A stretch of 13,916 nt of DNA. Source: Thermoanaerobacterales bacterium (GTDB taxonomy: Bacteria > Actinomycetota > Acidimicrobiia > Acidimicrobiales > JACDCH01). This document shows positions 1 to 6,979 of the stretch, piece by piece; the first letter of the stretch is position 1, and each line of letters starts with the position of its first letter. Location: the NCBI GenBank assembly GCA_017577565.1, contig PKRH01000093.1:1-13916 (forward strand). Reading direction: 5' to 3'. The notes below the pieces were generated by a model. It ran no database searches. It worked only from the letters and a program-made list of their open reading frames with translations, and was not told the origin of the DNA. Made by a program: the position numbers and the translations under genes.

Positions 1-7
1 TCTCTCC
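1..7 (-). promoter_or_regulatory. Ribosome-binding-site-like sequence at the window edge, downstream of the ftsK stop
   Basis: On the minus strand the last bases before the window edge read GGGACGGAGAGA, so GGAG ends three bases from the edge. This is Shine-Dalgarno-like and would suit a start codon a few bases outside the window, about 40 nt after the TGA that ends the FtsK membrane domain. It hints that the next gene, perhaps the FtsK motor, starts independently. The start codon itself cannot be seen. Confidence 0.35.
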
Positions 8-8
8 G

Positions 9-24
9 TCCCGCCGCGGCGGGA
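9..24. repeat. 16-bp perfect palindrome after the ftsK stop
   Basis: TCCCGCCG followed by CGGCGGGA is a perfect palindrome with no spacer, lying 15 nt downstream of the TGA that ends the FtsK membrane ORF. With a loop of four it could form a 6-bp all-GC hairpin. It could be an attenuator, a protein site or chance in GC-rich DNA. No T-tract follows. Confidence 0.3.
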
Positions 25-38
25 TTCGGCGGGGCTGG

Positions 39-932
39 TCAGGCGCGCCGCCGGCGCCCCTCGCGGCGCCGGGCGCCCGTGGCCTCGCCCTCGGCCGACG
101 GCTCGACCAGCGTGTCGTCGTCGGGCCGCAGGCCGGCCGCCCGCTCGTCGGTGGTCGCGGCGTCGCCGCCCTCGCCGTCGTCGTAGGGCAGGCGGAAGAG
201 GGAGGCGAGCCGGCGGTCGAGCCCACGGGTCAGCGCCCCGGCGCGGGCGAGCGTGCGGTCGACGGCGTCGCGCAGCGGCGTGCGGGTGAGGACGACGAGG
301 CCGCCGACGGCGACGACGCCCAGCACGACGAGCGAGCCGGCCGTGCCGACGAGGCCGACGAGCGGGCCACCCACCCCGACGCCGAGCCAGCCGCCGGCGT
401 CCCGCAGCTGCTCGACGGGGTCGTCGAGCCGCGGGCGGCCGCCGGTGACGTGGAGCACGCCCGCGACGGCGACGACGAGCAGCGCCGTGCCCACCGCGAC
501 GTGGGCGGCGGCCGACGGCTGCGCGTCCTCGTCGCCGGCGTCGACGTCGCCCCGGCGGAGGATGAGCGCGGCGCCGCCCAGCGCCAGCAGCGGCGGCACG
601 GCCAGCCGCAGCCAGCCGAGGGTCGTCGCGGCCAGGTCGCCGAGGCCCCGGCCCAGCGGACCGCCCCGGTCGGCGTAGACGCCGAGGCCGCAGATGACCG
701 CCAGCGCGAGCAGCAGCAGGCCGCCGACGTCGTCGGCGTGCTCGCCGAGCACGCGGGCCGAGGTCCGCAGCGCCCGCCCGGTGAGCGACGGCTGGGCGCG
801 GCGGGACCGCGACCGGCTGGCCCGGGACCGGCCGGCGCCGCGGCCGGTCGAGCGTCCCGCGCCCGTCGAGCGGGACGACCGGGACGAGGCCCCCGAGCGG
901 GAGCGCGAGCGAGACCCCTGGCGCGTCGTCAC
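39..932 (-). CDS. ftsK: FtsK N-terminal four-helix membrane domain, reading frame ends before the motor
   Basis: This is the membrane-anchor part of the FtsK/SpoIIIE DNA translocase, which sits at the division septum and pumps chromosome termini apart. Visible in the 297 residues are a Ser/Arg-rich cytoplasmic tail (about 1–48), hydrophobic segments near 69–87, 104–126, 141–162 and 196–216, and a polar acidic-then-basic linker to the end. The pattern matches the FtsK 4TM domain, including the LRDAGGWLG...PLVGLV stretch before the last helix. A whole FtsK is usually 700–900 residues and carries a RecA-like motor and a winged gamma domain. Here a TGA (39–41) stops the frame in the linker. GTG at 930–932 was chosen as start because a TACCGT box lies 9 nt upstream. 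The motor is presumably encoded past the left edge, as a separate gene or after a frameshift. Family assignment is fairly sure; intactness is not. Confidence 0.8.
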   Translation of the reverse strand: MTTRQGSRSRSRSGASSRSSRSTGAGRSTGRGAGRSRASRSRSRRAQPSLTGRALRTSARVLGEHADDVGGLLLLALAVICGLGVYADRGGPLGRGLGDLAATTLGWLRLAVPPLLALGGAALILRRGDVDAGDEDAQPSAAAHVAVGTALLVVAVAGVLHVTGGRPRLDDPVEQLRDAGGWLGVGVGGPLVGLVGTAGSLVVLGVVAVGGLVVLTRTPLRDAVDRTLARAGALTRGLDRRLASLFRLPYDDGEGGDAATTDERAAGLRPDDDTLVEPSAEGEATGARRREGRRRRA

Positions 933-941
933 GTCGGGACA

Positions 942-947
942 ACGGTA
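942..947 (-). promoter_or_regulatory. Putative -10 box (TACCGT) for ftsK
   Basis: On the minus strand TACCGT lies 9 nt before the GTG start. The surrounding CGCTGGTACC is shared with the promoter of the winged-helix gene (box at 5930–5935). The short distance implies a leader of at most a few bases. No -35 element is evident. Confidence 0.45.
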
Positions 948-1009
948 CCAGCGGGCCGCGACCGCCCCCGCGACCCCGGGAGGGCCCGGGCCCGCCCGCG
1001 ACCGGCCGT

Positions 1010-1015
1010 TACGGT
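1010..1015 (+). promoter_or_regulatory. Putative -10 box (TACGGT) of a leaderless SDR transcript
   Basis: TACGGT is followed by 6 nt and then the GTG start at 1022. This is the TANNNT-N6/7-RTG arrangement typical of leaderless actinobacterial mRNAs. No Shine-Dalgarno sequence lies in front of the GTG. The box sits in the 89-bp divergent gap shared with ftsK. Confidence 0.5.
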
Positions 1016-1021
1016 GGCGGC

Positions 1022-1777
1022 GTGCAGCAGGAGACCACGAGCAGGAGAGGGACGGCGGTCGTCACGGGCGCGAGCTCGGGCATCGGGGCCGCCACGGCCC
1101 GGGCGCTGGCGGCCGACGGCTGGGACGTGGTCGTCGGCGCCCGCCGCGTCGACCGGCTCGAGGCGCTGGCCGCCGAGATCGGCGCCCGCCACCACCGGCT
1201 CGACGTCACCGACCCGGCGTCGGTCGACGCCTTCGTCGCCCAGGTGCCGAGCTGCCGCCTGTTGGTCAACAACGCCGGCGGCGCGCTGGGGCTGACGCCG
1301 GTCGCCGAGGCCGACGACGAGCAGTGGCGCACGATGTACGAGACCAACGTGCTCGGGGTCGTGCGCATGATCCGGGGGCTGCTCCCGGCGCTCGAAGCCA
1401 GCGGCGACGGCCAGATCGTCACCATCGGGTCGATCGCCGGTCACGAGCCCTACCCCGGCGGCGCCGGCTACAACGCGGCCAAGTTCGGCGTGCGGGCGGT
1501 CATGGGGGCGCTGCGCCAGGAGCTGCTGGGCCGGCCGGTCCGGGTGTGCGAGATCGACCCCGGCCTGGTCGAGACCGAGTTCAGCCTCGTGCGCTTCGGC
1601 GGCGACGCCGAGCGGGCCGCCAAGGTCTACGAGGGCCTGACCCCGCTCACCGCCGAGGACGTCGCCGAGTGCGTCCGCTGGGTGGCGTCGCGGCCGAGCC
1701 ACGTCAACGTCGACCAGATGATCGTGCTCGCCCGCGACCAGGCGGGGGCCCGCCTCGTCCACCGCCGCACCGGCTGA
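1022..1777 (+). CDS. Short-chain dehydrogenase/reductase, YdfG-like, probably NADP(H)-dependent
   Basis: A classical SDR oxidoreductase of 251 residues, the usual length. The cofactor-binding motif TGASSGIG is at 15–22, Arg41–Arg42 after the second beta strand favour NADP(H), DV is at 61–62, and NNAG at 83–86. The catalytic set is Ser137, Tyr150 and Lys154 (YNAAK), followed by PG at 180–181. The C-terminal HVNVDQMIV segment (227–235) is typical of the YdfG / serine 3-dehydrogenase-like subgroup, which oxidises 3-hydroxy acids, but the true substrate cannot be read from sequence. The GTG start fits a leaderless promoter directly upstream. It is divergent from ftsK and convergent with the glycosylase gene, so it is its own transcription unit. 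An SDR gene is also recalled between ftsK and RNase J in M. tuberculosis (Rv2750). Confidence 0.92.
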   Translation: MQQETTSRRGTAVVTGASSGIGAATARALAADGWDVVVGARRVDRLEALAAEIGARHHRLDVTDPASVDAFVAQVPSCRLLVNNAGGALGLTPVAEADDEQWRTMYETNVLGVVRMIRGLLPALEASGDGQIVTIGSIAGHEPYPGGAGYNAAKFGVRAVMGALRQELLGRPVRVCEIDPGLVETEFSLVRFGGDAERAAKVYEGLTPLTAEDVAECVRWVASRPSHVNVDQMIVLARDQAGARLVHRRTG

Positions 1778-1788
1778 GCCCCGCCCGG

Positions 1789-1805
1789 CCCGGCGGCCCG
1801 CCGGG
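1789..1805. terminator. GC hairpin between convergent genes
   Basis: CCCGGCGG, one base, then CCGCCGGG form a perfect inverted repeat in the 36-bp gap between the convergent SDR and glycosylase stops. It could terminate transcription from both sides. There is no T-tract on either strand, so it is not a textbook intrinsic terminator, though U-tract-less hairpins have been proposed for high-GC actinobacteria. Confidence 0.45.
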
Positions 1806-1813
1806 GGCGCCGG

Positions 1814-2617
1814 TCAGCGGGGCTGGCAGGTGGGGCACCAGGTCGTCGTGCGCCCGTCGAGCACCCGCGAGCGCAGCTCGGTGCCGCACCGGGGGCACGG
1901 GTGGCCGGCCTGGCCGTAGACGGCCAGCCGCTGCTGGTTGCGGCCGGACCGGCCGGCGGCGTCGCGGTAGCCGGCCAGCGTCGTGCCGCCGTAGCGGAGG
2001 CTGCCGGTCATGACCGCCCGCAGGGCGTCGAGCAGCTTGGCGGCCTGCGCCCGGGTCACGGTCCGGCGGGCCGGGTTGATGCCGGCCCGCCACAGGGCCT
2101 CGTCGGCGTAGATGTTGCCCACCCCGGCGATCGGCCGCTGGCTGAGCAGCTGCGTCTTGACCGCCCGCCGGCTCGACCGCAGCGCGCGCCACAGGTCCTC
2201 CGCCGTCAGGTCCGGGTCGAGCGCGTCGGGGCCCTGCACGGCCAGCGTCCCGGCGTAGCGGCCGCCGACGGCGACGGCGAGCCGGCCGAACCGGCGCACG
2301 TCCCGGAACTCGAGCGCCTCGCCGCGGTCGTCGTCGAACGCCCACCACGCCCGGACGTAGGCGTCGCCCTCGTCGCCCGGCGGGCGGACCCGCAGCGAGC
2401 CGGTCATGCCCAGGTGCACGACCAGCTCGCGGTCGTCGTCGAGGACGAACAGGAGGTACTTGCCCCGGCGGTCGAGGCGCTCGATCGTCGCCGGGCCCAC
2501 CTCCAGGGCCGCGGTGAACTTCGGGTGCGGGAACGCCCAGGCGCGGCCCAGCCGCCGCCCCACGACGAGCGGCTCGAGCTGGCGCCGGATCGTCTCGACC
2601 TCGGGCAGCTCGGGCAC
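1814..2617 (-). CDS. mutM: Formamidopyrimidine-DNA glycosylase (Fpg/MutM)
   Basis: Bifunctional base-excision repair enzyme that removes oxidised purines such as 8-oxoguanine and nicks the abasic site. The 267 residues begin with MPELPEVET, giving the catalytic N-terminal Pro and Glu once Met is removed; this fixes the GTG start at 2615–2617. Lys53 in the RRGKYLLF loop matches the conserved Lys57 of the E. coli enzyme. The helix-two-turn-helix contains QRPIAGVGNIYADEALW, and the C-terminal zinc finger is Cys241-x2-Cys244 ... Cys261-x2-Cys264. GGTTLAGYRDAAGRSGRNQQ precedes the finger as usual. All key residues are present. It follows the RNase J gene after 50 nt on the same strand with no clear ribosome-binding site, and is probably cotranscribed with it. 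The less likely alternative is a related Nei-type glycosylase. Confidence 0.93.
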   Translation of the reverse strand: MPELPEVETIRRQLEPLVVGRRLGRAWAFPHPKFTAALEVGPATIERLDRRGKYLLFVLDDDRELVVHLGMTGSLRVRPPGDEGDAYVRAWWAFDDDRGEALEFRDVRRFGRLAVAVGGRYAGTLAVQGPDALDPDLTAEDLWRALRSSRRAVKTQLLSQRPIAGVGNIYADEALWRAGINPARRTVTRAQAAKLLDALRAVMTGSLRYGGTTLAGYRDAAGRSGRNQQRLAVYGQAGHPCPRCGTELRSRVLDGRTTTWCPTCQPR

Positions 2618-2667
2618 GGCTCAGGGCGCGTGCACCCGGCGCCCGGTCCCCCGCCCGGCCGGCACGC

Positions 2668-4341
2668 TCAGGCCTCCATGACCACCGGCACGATCATCGG
2701 CCGGCGCTTGGTCGTCTCGTTGACGAACCGGCCGGCCGCGCGCCGGACCACCCGCTGTAGCGACTCGATGTCGGTCGCGTCCTTGGCGAAGGACTCCTTC
2801 ACCGCCTGCCGCACGACGTCGGCGCACTCGGTGAGGAGCGGCTCGGCCTCGGGCGCGTAGACCCAGCCCCGGGTGATGATCTCGGGGCCGACGAGGATGG
2901 CGCCGGTCTCGACGTCGACGGTCACGACGACGACCACCACGCCCTCCTCGGCGAGCACCCGCCGGTCGCGCAGGACGCCGTGGCCGACGTCGCCGATGAT
3001 GCCGTCGACGAACAGGTAGCCGGCGGGCACCTGGCCGGCGACCCGCAGCCCGTCGTCGTCGAGGACGAGCTGGTCGCCGTCGGTGCAGACGATGACGTGG
3101 TCGTCGGCCCCGCCGCCCACGGCCCCCATCGACCGGGCCAGCTTGGCGTGGGCCACCAGGTGGCGGTACTCGCCGTGCACCGGCACGAACCACTCCGGCC
3201 GGGTGATCGACAGGAGGGTCTTCAGCTCCTCCTGCTTGGCGTGGCCGGAGGCGTGGACGTCCGAGATGCCGGAGTGCACGACCTCGGCGCCCAGGCGCAC
3301 GAGCCCGTCGATGACCCGGGACACGTTCATCTCGTTGCCGGGGATCGGGTGCGACGAGAGGATGACCGTGTCGTCGGGCGTGATCTCGAGCCACCGGTTG
3401 TTCTTCTCGGCCATGAGCGCCAGCGCCGACATGGGCTCGCCCTGGCTCCCCGTCGACAGCACGCAGACCTCGCCGGGCGGCAGGTCGCTCACGTCGTCGA
3501 TGTCGACCAGCGCGTGGTCGGGGATGTGCAGCAGCCCCATCTCGCGGGCGAGCCGCACGTTCTTCTTCATCGACAGGCCGAGGGTGGCCACCTTGCGCCC
3601 GAAGGCGACGGCCGCGTCGGCGATCTGCTGCACCCGGTGGATGTGGCTGGCGAAGCAGGCGATGACGATCCGCCGGCCCTCGTGCTGGTGGAAGAGCTGG
3701 TAGAGCGCCTGCCCCACCGAGGTCTCGCTGCGGGCGTAGCCGGGCTCCTCGGCGTTGGTCGAGTCGCTGAGCAGCAGGCGGATGCCCTCGCCCGAGGCCA
3801 GCGCGCCGATGCGGGCCAGGTCGGTGAGCCGGCCGTCCACCGGGGTGAGGTCGAGCTTGAAGTCGCCGGAGTGGAGGATCACCCCCTGCGGCGTGTGGAA
3901 CGCGACGGCGAACCCGTGGGGCACCGAGTGGGTGACCGGGATGAACTCGACGTCGCACGGGCCGATCCGCCGCCGCTCGCCGTCGTGGACCGGGACGAGC
4001 TCGGTGCGGTCGAGCAGGCCCGCCTCCTCGATGCGGTTGCTGGCCAGGCCGAGGGTGAGCGGCGAGCCGTAGATGGGGAACGACAGCTCCCGCAGCAGGT
4101 AGCTCAGGCCACCCATGTGGTCCTCGTGGCCGTGGGTGATGATCGCCCCGTCGATGCGGTCGGCGTTCTCGCGCAGGTAGGTGAAGTCGGGCAGCACGAG
4201 GTCGATGCCGAGCATGTCGGCCTCGGGGAACATGAGCCCGACGTCCAGCAGCAGGATGCGCCCGCCGACCTCGATGCAGGCGCAGTTGCGGCCGATCTCC
4301 CCCAGGCCGCCGAGGAAGGTGATGCGGACCGGCTCAGCCAC
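2668..4341 (-). CDS. rnj: Ribonuclease J (metallo-beta-lactamase / beta-CASP RNase)
   Basis: RNase J is an RNA-processing and decay enzyme with 5'-to-3' exonuclease and endonuclease activity, acting in the cytoplasm on mRNA and rRNA precursors. From the chosen start it has 557 residues, normal for the family. The zinc ligands THGHEDH (69–75), His138 in VTHSVPHG and Asp160 in HSGDFK are intact. The beta-CASP part carries DSTNAE, STGSQGEP, HPIPGNE and SGHAKQEELK, then PVHGEYRHL and the C-terminal dimer domain. I chose GTG at 4339–4341 (VAEPVRITFLGGLGEIG) because family homology starts there. A GTG or ATG further up would overlap dapA by more than 50 nt. The chosen start overlaps the dapA end by 8 nt, so translation is probably coupled. 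dapA next to RNase J is a recurrent actinobacterial pairing. Confidence 0.95.
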   Translation of the reverse strand: MAEPVRITFLGGLGEIGRNCACIEVGGRILLLDVGLMFPEADMLGIDLVLPDFTYLRENADRIDGAIITHGHEDHMGGLSYLLRELSFPIYGSPLTLGLASNRIEEAGLLDRTELVPVHDGERRRIGPCDVEFIPVTHSVPHGFAVAFHTPQGVILHSGDFKLDLTPVDGRLTDLARIGALASGEGIRLLLSDSTNAEEPGYARSETSVGQALYQLFHQHEGRRIVIACFASHIHRVQQIADAAVAFGRKVATLGLSMKKNVRLAREMGLLHIPDHALVDIDDVSDLPPGEVCVLSTGSQGEPMSALALMAEKNNRWLEITPDDTVILSSHPIPGNEMNVSRVIDGLVRLGAEVVHSGISDVHASGHAKQEELKTLLSITRPEWFVPVHGEYRHLVAHAKLARSMGAVGGGADDHVIVCTDGDQLVLDDDGLRVAGQVPAGYLFVDGIIGDVGHGVLRDRRVLAEEGVVVVVVTVDVETGAILVGPEIITRGWVYAPEAEPLLTECADVVRQAVKESFAKDATDIESLQRVVRRAAGRFVNETTKRRPMIVPVVMEA

Positions 4342-5227
4342 GGGTGAGTCCGAGCCCCTCGAGCACCTGGGCGACGGCCGAGCGCACGGCATCGTCGAGC
4401 GGCGGCAGGGGCAGGCGCAGCGGGCCGGCGGGACGCCCGAGCGCCTCGAGGGCCGCCTTCGCCGCGCTGGTGTGGACCCAGGTCGGGCCGGTCTCGACCG
4501 CGAACGACGGGAGCAGGCGCGCGTTGATCTCGCGGGCCCGCTCCAGGTCGCCCTTCTCGTGGGCGGCGATCATCTCCGCGTGCAGGCCGGCCGACCAGTG
4601 GGTGGCGACGCCGACGACCCCCACGGCCCCGACGGCCAGCAGCGGCAGGGTCAGGCCGTCGTCGCCGGAGTAGAGGTCGAAGCCGGCCGGCGCGCCGGCC
4701 ACGACGGCGGCGGCCTCGGACGGGTTGCCGCGGGCGTCCTTCAGGCCCACGATCACGCCGTCGCCCGCCAGCCGCAGGATGGTGTCGACGGCCATCGCCC
4801 GCCCGGTCCGGGTGGGCACGTCGTAGGCGACGATCGGCAGGTCGACGGCCTCGGCCACGGCCCGGAAGTGGGCCTCGATGCCGGCCTGGGGCGGCCGGTT
4901 GTAGTACGGCGAGACGACGAGCAGCCCGTCGACGCCGGTCTCGGCGGCGCGCCGCGACAGCTCGACGGTGTGGCGGGTGTCGTTGCTGCCGCTGCCGGCG
5001 AGCAGCGGCACGTCGACCGCGGCCCGCACGGCCCGCCACAGCTCGACCTTCTCGTCGTCGGTCAGCGTCGGGGCCTCGCCCGTCGTGCCGGCGACGACGA
5101 GCCCGTCGTTGCCCTGCTCGACGAGCCAGCGCGCCAGGTCGGCGGCGCCGTCGAGATCGAGCGACCCGTCGTCGCGGAAGGGCGTGACCATGGCGGTGAT
5201 GACCTTGCCGAAGCGGGCAGTGCCCAT
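4334..5227 (-). CDS. dapA: 4-hydroxy-tetrahydrodipicolinate synthase
   Basis: Condenses pyruvate with aspartate semialdehyde in the first committed step toward diaminopimelate and lysine; cytosolic TIM-barrel enzyme. The 297 residues match the usual length. Active-site residues are visible: GTTGE (47–51), Tyr109 in SPYYNRP, Tyr135 and Arg140 in YDVPTRTG, and the Schiff-base Lys163 in GLKDA. They correspond by spacing to E. coli Thr44/45, Tyr107, Tyr133, Arg138 and Lys161. The ATG start is supported by AGGAG 8 nt upstream. It lies 50 nt after the winged-helix gene and overlaps the RNase J gene by 8 nt. The residues seen favour true DapA over related aldolases such as N-acetylneuraminate lyase, although the superfamily is broad. 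Confidence 0.93.
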   Translation of the reverse strand: MGTARFGKVITAMVTPFRDDGSLDLDGAADLARWLVEQGNDGLVVAGTTGEAPTLTDDEKVELWRAVRAAVDVPLLAGSGSNDTRHTVELSRRAAETGVDGLLVVSPYYNRPPQAGIEAHFRAVAEAVDLPIVAYDVPTRTGRAMAVDTILRLAGDGVIVGLKDARGNPSEAAAVVAGAPAGFDLYSGDDGLTLPLLAVGAVGVVGVATHWSAGLHAEMIAAHEKGDLERAREINARLLPSFAVETGPTWVHTSAAKAALEALGRPAGPLRLPLPPLDDAVRSAVAQVLEGLGLTRG

Positions 5228-5235
5228 CTCTCTGG

Positions 5236-5240
5236 CTCCT
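5236..5240 (-). promoter_or_regulatory. Ribosome-binding site of dapA
   Basis: AGGAG on the minus strand with an 8-nt spacer to ATG. It fixes the dapA start and contrasts with the apparently leaderless genes in this window. Confidence 0.7.
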
Positions 5241-5260
5241 GTGGTCGGTGTGTCGGTGCG

Positions 5261-5279
5261 GACGGGAGGCCGCCCCGTC
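5261..5279 (-). terminator. Small hairpin at the end of the winged-helix gene
   Basis: GACGGG and CCCGTC form a 6-bp stem around a 7-nt loop and overlap the TGA stop of the winged-helix gene. No T-tract follows. It could reduce read-through into dapA or shape the dapA leader. Weak evidence. Confidence 0.25.
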
Positions 5280-5922
5280 AGGGCACGGCCTCGGAGACCT
5301 CGGCGCTGCGGCTGCGGCCGAGGGTGGTCAGGAGGTCCTCGTGCAGCTCGAACCAGACCGTGTGGTAGCTGGGGATCGACGGCGCGGTGAACCAGGCGCC
5401 GTCGCCCGCCGCCACCCGGTCGACGGCCCGCTGCAGCCGAGGGCCGTAGGGCCGGTAGCGGTCGAGGGCCGCGGCGAGGTCGTCGACGACCGGCCGGGCC
5501 CGGCGGTGCAGGCGCTGGAGGTCGGCGACGACGGCGGCGTCGTGGTCGGGGTCGCCGTGGTCGTTGGGCACGATGCGGCCGCCGACCTCGCGCACCTGCC
5601 AGCGGCTGCAGGCGTCGAGGACCGCGGGGTTGAGGGCCCGGAACCGCGCGTAGGCGCGCTCGATCGCGGGACGGGCGCCGGTGTCCCGGGCCTCGGCCTG
5701 CACGAGGCGGGCGTGCTCGTCACGGCCGGCCGCGGTGAGGAGCCAGCCCGCCGGCGGCGCCGTGCGGTGGGTGACCAGGCCCTCGGCCTCCAGGGGGCCC
5801 AGGAGCGCCTCCACGTCGGCGACCGGCAGGCCGACCACCTCCGCCACGTCGCGCGCCTCGGCCGCGCCGGCGAGGCGCAGGCCGTGCAGCACGAGGAGGC
5901 GGGGATCGGACGGCTGCGACAT
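5278..5922 (-). CDS. Winged-helix (MarR-like) protein of unknown role
   Basis: A 214-residue protein. The N-terminal 65 residues look like a winged helix: a helix LLVLHGLRLAG, the HTH-like AEARDVAEVVGLPVADVEALLGPL in pieces at about 22–44, then the wing GLVTHR...GWLLTAAGRDEH. The C-terminal half holds alpha-helical blocks with conserved-looking WQV...NDHGDPDHDAAVVADL (108–135), YGPRL and SYHTVWFELHEDLL (185–198). I recall this layout from uncharacterised actinobacterial regulators but cannot name a target or ligand. ATG at 5920–5922 was chosen over longer in-frame starts because TACCCT lies 7 nt upstream and the upstream extension is Arg-rich noise. It precedes dapA on the same strand by 50 nt and may be partly cotranscribed with it. 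Function unproven. Confidence 0.75.
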   Translation of the reverse strand: MSQPSDPRLLVLHGLRLAGAAEARDVAEVVGLPVADVEALLGPLEAEGLVTHRTAPPAGWLLTAAGRDEHARLVQAEARDTGARPAIERAYARFRALNPAVLDACSRWQVREVGGRIVPNDHGDPDHDAAVVADLQRLHRRARPVVDDLAAALDRYRPYGPRLQRAVDRVAAGDGAWFTAPSIPSYHTVWFELHEDLLTTLGRSRSAEVSEAVP

Positions 5923-5929
5923 GCGTCGC

Positions 5930-5935
5930 AGGGTA
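5930..5935 (-). promoter_or_regulatory. Putative -10 box (TACCCT) of a leaderless transcript
   Basis: On the minus strand TACCCT is followed by 7 nt and then ATG at 5922. No Shine-Dalgarno sequence is present. The flanking CGCTGGTACC is identical to the ftsK promoter, which supports a shared sigma-factor recognition pattern. Confidence 0.5.
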
Positions 5936-5977
5936 CCAGCGCGCTCCGTGGCCAGGGCCGAGGCCGCCCGTCGGGCA

Positions 5978-6016
5978 CCGGTCCGGCGGGCCGGGCGCCG
6001 GGGCCGGCGGCACCGG
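5978..6016 (-). terminator. Imperfect GC-rich inverted repeat after the ATP-grasp gene
   Basis: Arms beginning CCGGT (5978–5982) and ending ACCGG (6012–6016) can pair imperfectly across a GC-rich core just downstream of the ATP-grasp stop. This could be a U-tract-less terminator. Pairing is not perfect and any sequence this GC-rich can fold, so the call is tentative. Confidence 0.25.
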
Positions 6017-6019
6017 CCG

Positions 6020-6862
6020 TCAGCCACGCCGGGCGAGGCTCTGGGCGAGCTCGTCGGCCAGGGCGCCGGCCGCGGCGGGCGCCAGCTCGAACCACAGGTA
6101 GGGCTCGACGAGCTCGACCTCGACGATGCGGGGGCGGCCGGCGTCGTAGAGCAGGTCGACCCGGGCGTAGGCGGGCGTGGACGGCAGCGCCGCCATCGCC
6201 GCGGCCGCCACCTCCAGCTCCTCGGGGCCGGCCTCGACCAGCTCGGCCGTGCCGCCCCACTCCTCGTGGATGCGGAACTCGCCGTCGGCGGGCAGCTTGT
6301 GCACGGCGTGGGTGGGCCGGCCGCCGACGAGCACGACCGACACCTCGCCGCGCTGCTCGACGTCGGGGAGGTAGGGCTGGACGACGGCGTCGACCGGGTC
6401 GGGGCCGAGCGTCAGCCGGTCGAGGTCCTCCTGCGTGGCCCGCCGCACGGCGCCCTGGCCGCCCACCCCGACCGCCGGCTTGACCACCGACGCCGCCCAG
6501 CGCAGGCGGCGCAGGTCGACCGTCATGCCCGCGGGCACGACGACGGTGGGCACGGCGAGGTCGCCGAGGTCGGCGAGGTACCCCTTGTGGAGGTTGCCGA
6601 GCACGAGGTTCGGCGGGTTGACCAGCCGGGTGGCGACCGCGGGCGAGCGCACCCAGGACCGGAACCGCTCGACCCGGGCCGGGTAGTCCCACGTCGCCCG
6701 GATGACGACCAGGTCGAAGCCCGCCCAGTCGACGACGGGGTCGTCCCAGACCGCCCAGGTCACCCGCATGCCGCGGGCGGTGAGGGCGTCGACGAGGAGG
6801 TGCTCGCCGCCGTGGCCCTCGGGGTGGTCGGCGGAGGTGGCGAGGGCGATGTGGGCCGACAC
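6020..6862 (-). CDS. ATP-grasp ligase-like protein (RimK/glutathione-synthetase fold)
   Basis: ATP-grasp enzymes join a carboxylate, activated as acyl-phosphate, to an amine or similar group. The 280-residue reading starts at GTG 6860–6862 (SAHIALATS), which fits the family's usual first strand; a GTG at 6922 would add 20 unrelated-looking residues. Visible parts: IRATWDYP (54–61), the adenine/phosphate strand VVKPAVGVGGQG (126–137), VQPYLPDVEQRGEVSVVLVGG (161–181, read in two parts), a flexible loop FRIHEEWGGTAE, and the metal site VDLLYD plus IVEVELVEP (246–254). The metal site has E-x-E rather than the commoner E-x-N, which I recall as normal in this subfamily. Automated pipelines sometimes label such proteins DcsG-like (cycloserine biosynthesis), but no other such genes are nearby. 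Substrate unknown. It stands alone between two hairpins. Confidence 0.82.
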   Translation of the reverse strand: MSAHIALATSADHPEGHGGEHLLVDALTARGMRVTWAVWDDPVVDWAGFDLVVIRATWDYPARVERFRSWVRSPAVATRLVNPPNLVLGNLHKGYLADLGDLAVPTVVVPAGMTVDLRRLRWAASVVKPAVGVGGQGAVRRATQEDLDRLTLGPDPVDAVVQPYLPDVEQRGEVSVVLVGGRPTHAVHKLPADGEFRIHEEWGGTAELVEAGPEELEVAAAAMAALPSTPAYARVDLLYDAGRPRIVEVELVEPYLWFELAPAAAGALADELAQSLARRG

Positions 6863-6979
6863 GTCAGCTCGAGGACGACACCGCAGGTGAGGGGCCGCTG
6901 CGCACGGCCGACAGCTTTCCACAGCCCGTCGGCCGCGCGTCGTGATCGCGCCGGCACGCAGCGGCCCGAACGTGCGAGA

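Noticed and set aside
2980..4347. 455-codon plus-strand frame opposite the RNase J gene
   Set aside because: The minus-strand frame has a complete set of RNase J catalytic motifs; the plus frame is composition-driven.
4342..4392. Longer N-terminus for RNase J starting at 4392
   Set aside because: It would overlap dapA by more than 50 nt and adds residues with no resemblance to the family, which begins at VRITFLGGLGEIG.
6863..6922. Longer start (GTG 6922) for the ATP-grasp protein
   Set aside because: The additional 20 residues look random and the family's first beta strand begins at the later GTG. Neither start has a good ribosome-binding site, so the choice rests on homology alone.
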